Below, one piece after another: positions 6,917 through 7,075 of a stretch of DNA of 7,075 nt. Positions within the stretch are counted from its first letter, which is position 1. Each line of letters starts with the position of its first letter. Source of the DNA: Verrucomicrobiota bacterium (GTDB taxonomy: Bacteria; Verrucomicrobiota; Verrucomicrobiia; Opitutales; Opitutaceae); contig JAEWKR010000085.1 of NCBI GenBank assembly GCA_023457715.1, positions 1 through 7,075 on the forward strand, written 5' to 3'. Under the pieces are notes generated by a model. That model saw only the letters and a program-made list of their open reading frames with translations, searched no databases and was not told the DNA's origin. The position numbers were made by a program, and so were the translations under genes.

Positions 6917-6942
6917 CGAACATCGAACATCGAACATCGAAC
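6917..6942 (+). repeat. Heptanucleotide tandem array, unit CGAACAT (inverse of TTCGATG)
   Basis: Three perfect CGAACAT units (6917-6937) and a partial CGAAC run directly into the right 137-bp repeat. On the opposite strand this is the same unit as the array at 191-230, so the array-plus-repeat arrangement is mirrored at the two window ends. Bases 6845-6916, upstream of the GH105-type gene, show no promoter I can identify. Confidence 0.88.
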
Positions 6943-7075
6943 CTGGATACCGATTTTGCCACAGAGGTCACAGAGGCCCAATCAGAGCCGAGCCGGAGGC
7001 GGGCGCTGCGACTGTCTTGGGCGTCACGCGATGAACAGGTTTGTCCAAGGACCGAGCCTCCGTGTCCTCTGTGTC
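6939..7075 (-). repeat. Right copy of 137-bp terminal inverted repeat (MITE-like)
   Basis: This is the inverted partner of 12-148 with two mismatches. Its own ends, CCACAGAGGTCACAGAGG (6959-6976) and CCTCCGTGTCCTCTGTGT (7057-7074), are imperfect inverted repeats. The repeat runs to the last base of the window, so its true outer boundary is unseen. No transposase or target-site duplication is visible. Confidence 0.9.

Overview
The window is about 7 kb of GC-rich bacterial DNA carrying six intact genes, all on the minus strand, separated by intergenic DNA unusually full of short repeats. Verrucomicrobiota, possibly Opitutales, is my best guess. It rests on the gene mix (secreted polyuronide-degrading hydrolases beside housekeeping genes), the NQRMEFLGD variant of RNase III, the lack of Shine-Dalgarno sequences and the style of the intergenic repeats. 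No rRNA or other taxonomic marker is present, so this is inference.

In transcription order, from high to low coordinates: a secreted GH105-type unsaturated uronyl hydrolase (6829-5417); a secreted GH88 unsaturated glucuronyl hydrolase (5330-4152), probably in the same operon; a Soj/ParA-type ATPase (3950-3168); two ABC-2 family permease subunits of the ABC2_membrane_6/COG4587-COG3694 type (2890-2075 and 1931-1140); and RNase III (964-227). The two hydrolases would remove the 4,5-unsaturated uronic acid left at the non-reducing end of oligosaccharides by polysaccharide lyases. The two permeases would form a heterodimeric transmembrane channel, but their ATPase is not next to them. ParA has no parB beside it. 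No RNA gene, transposase, integrase or CRISPR array was found.

The most unusual content lies between the genes. (1) A 137-bp sequence occurs at both window ends in opposite orientation (12-148 and 6939-7075) with two mismatches. Each copy carries its own imperfect 18-bp terminal inverted repeats, like a MITE or foldback element. (2) At least five clear tandem arrays, plus several weaker ones, share a unit length of exactly 7 bp but differ in unit sequence (TTCGATG/CGAACAT, ATTTATG, RRGAGGC, CCTACAG). They abut gene boundaries, and some supply or touch stop and start codons. (3) Palindromic elements sit between parA and the permeases and between the two permease genes.

The genes themselves look ordinary. 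The repeat system is the part that deserves a second look. The window also starts and ends within repeat sequence, so its edges may simply be assembly breakpoints.
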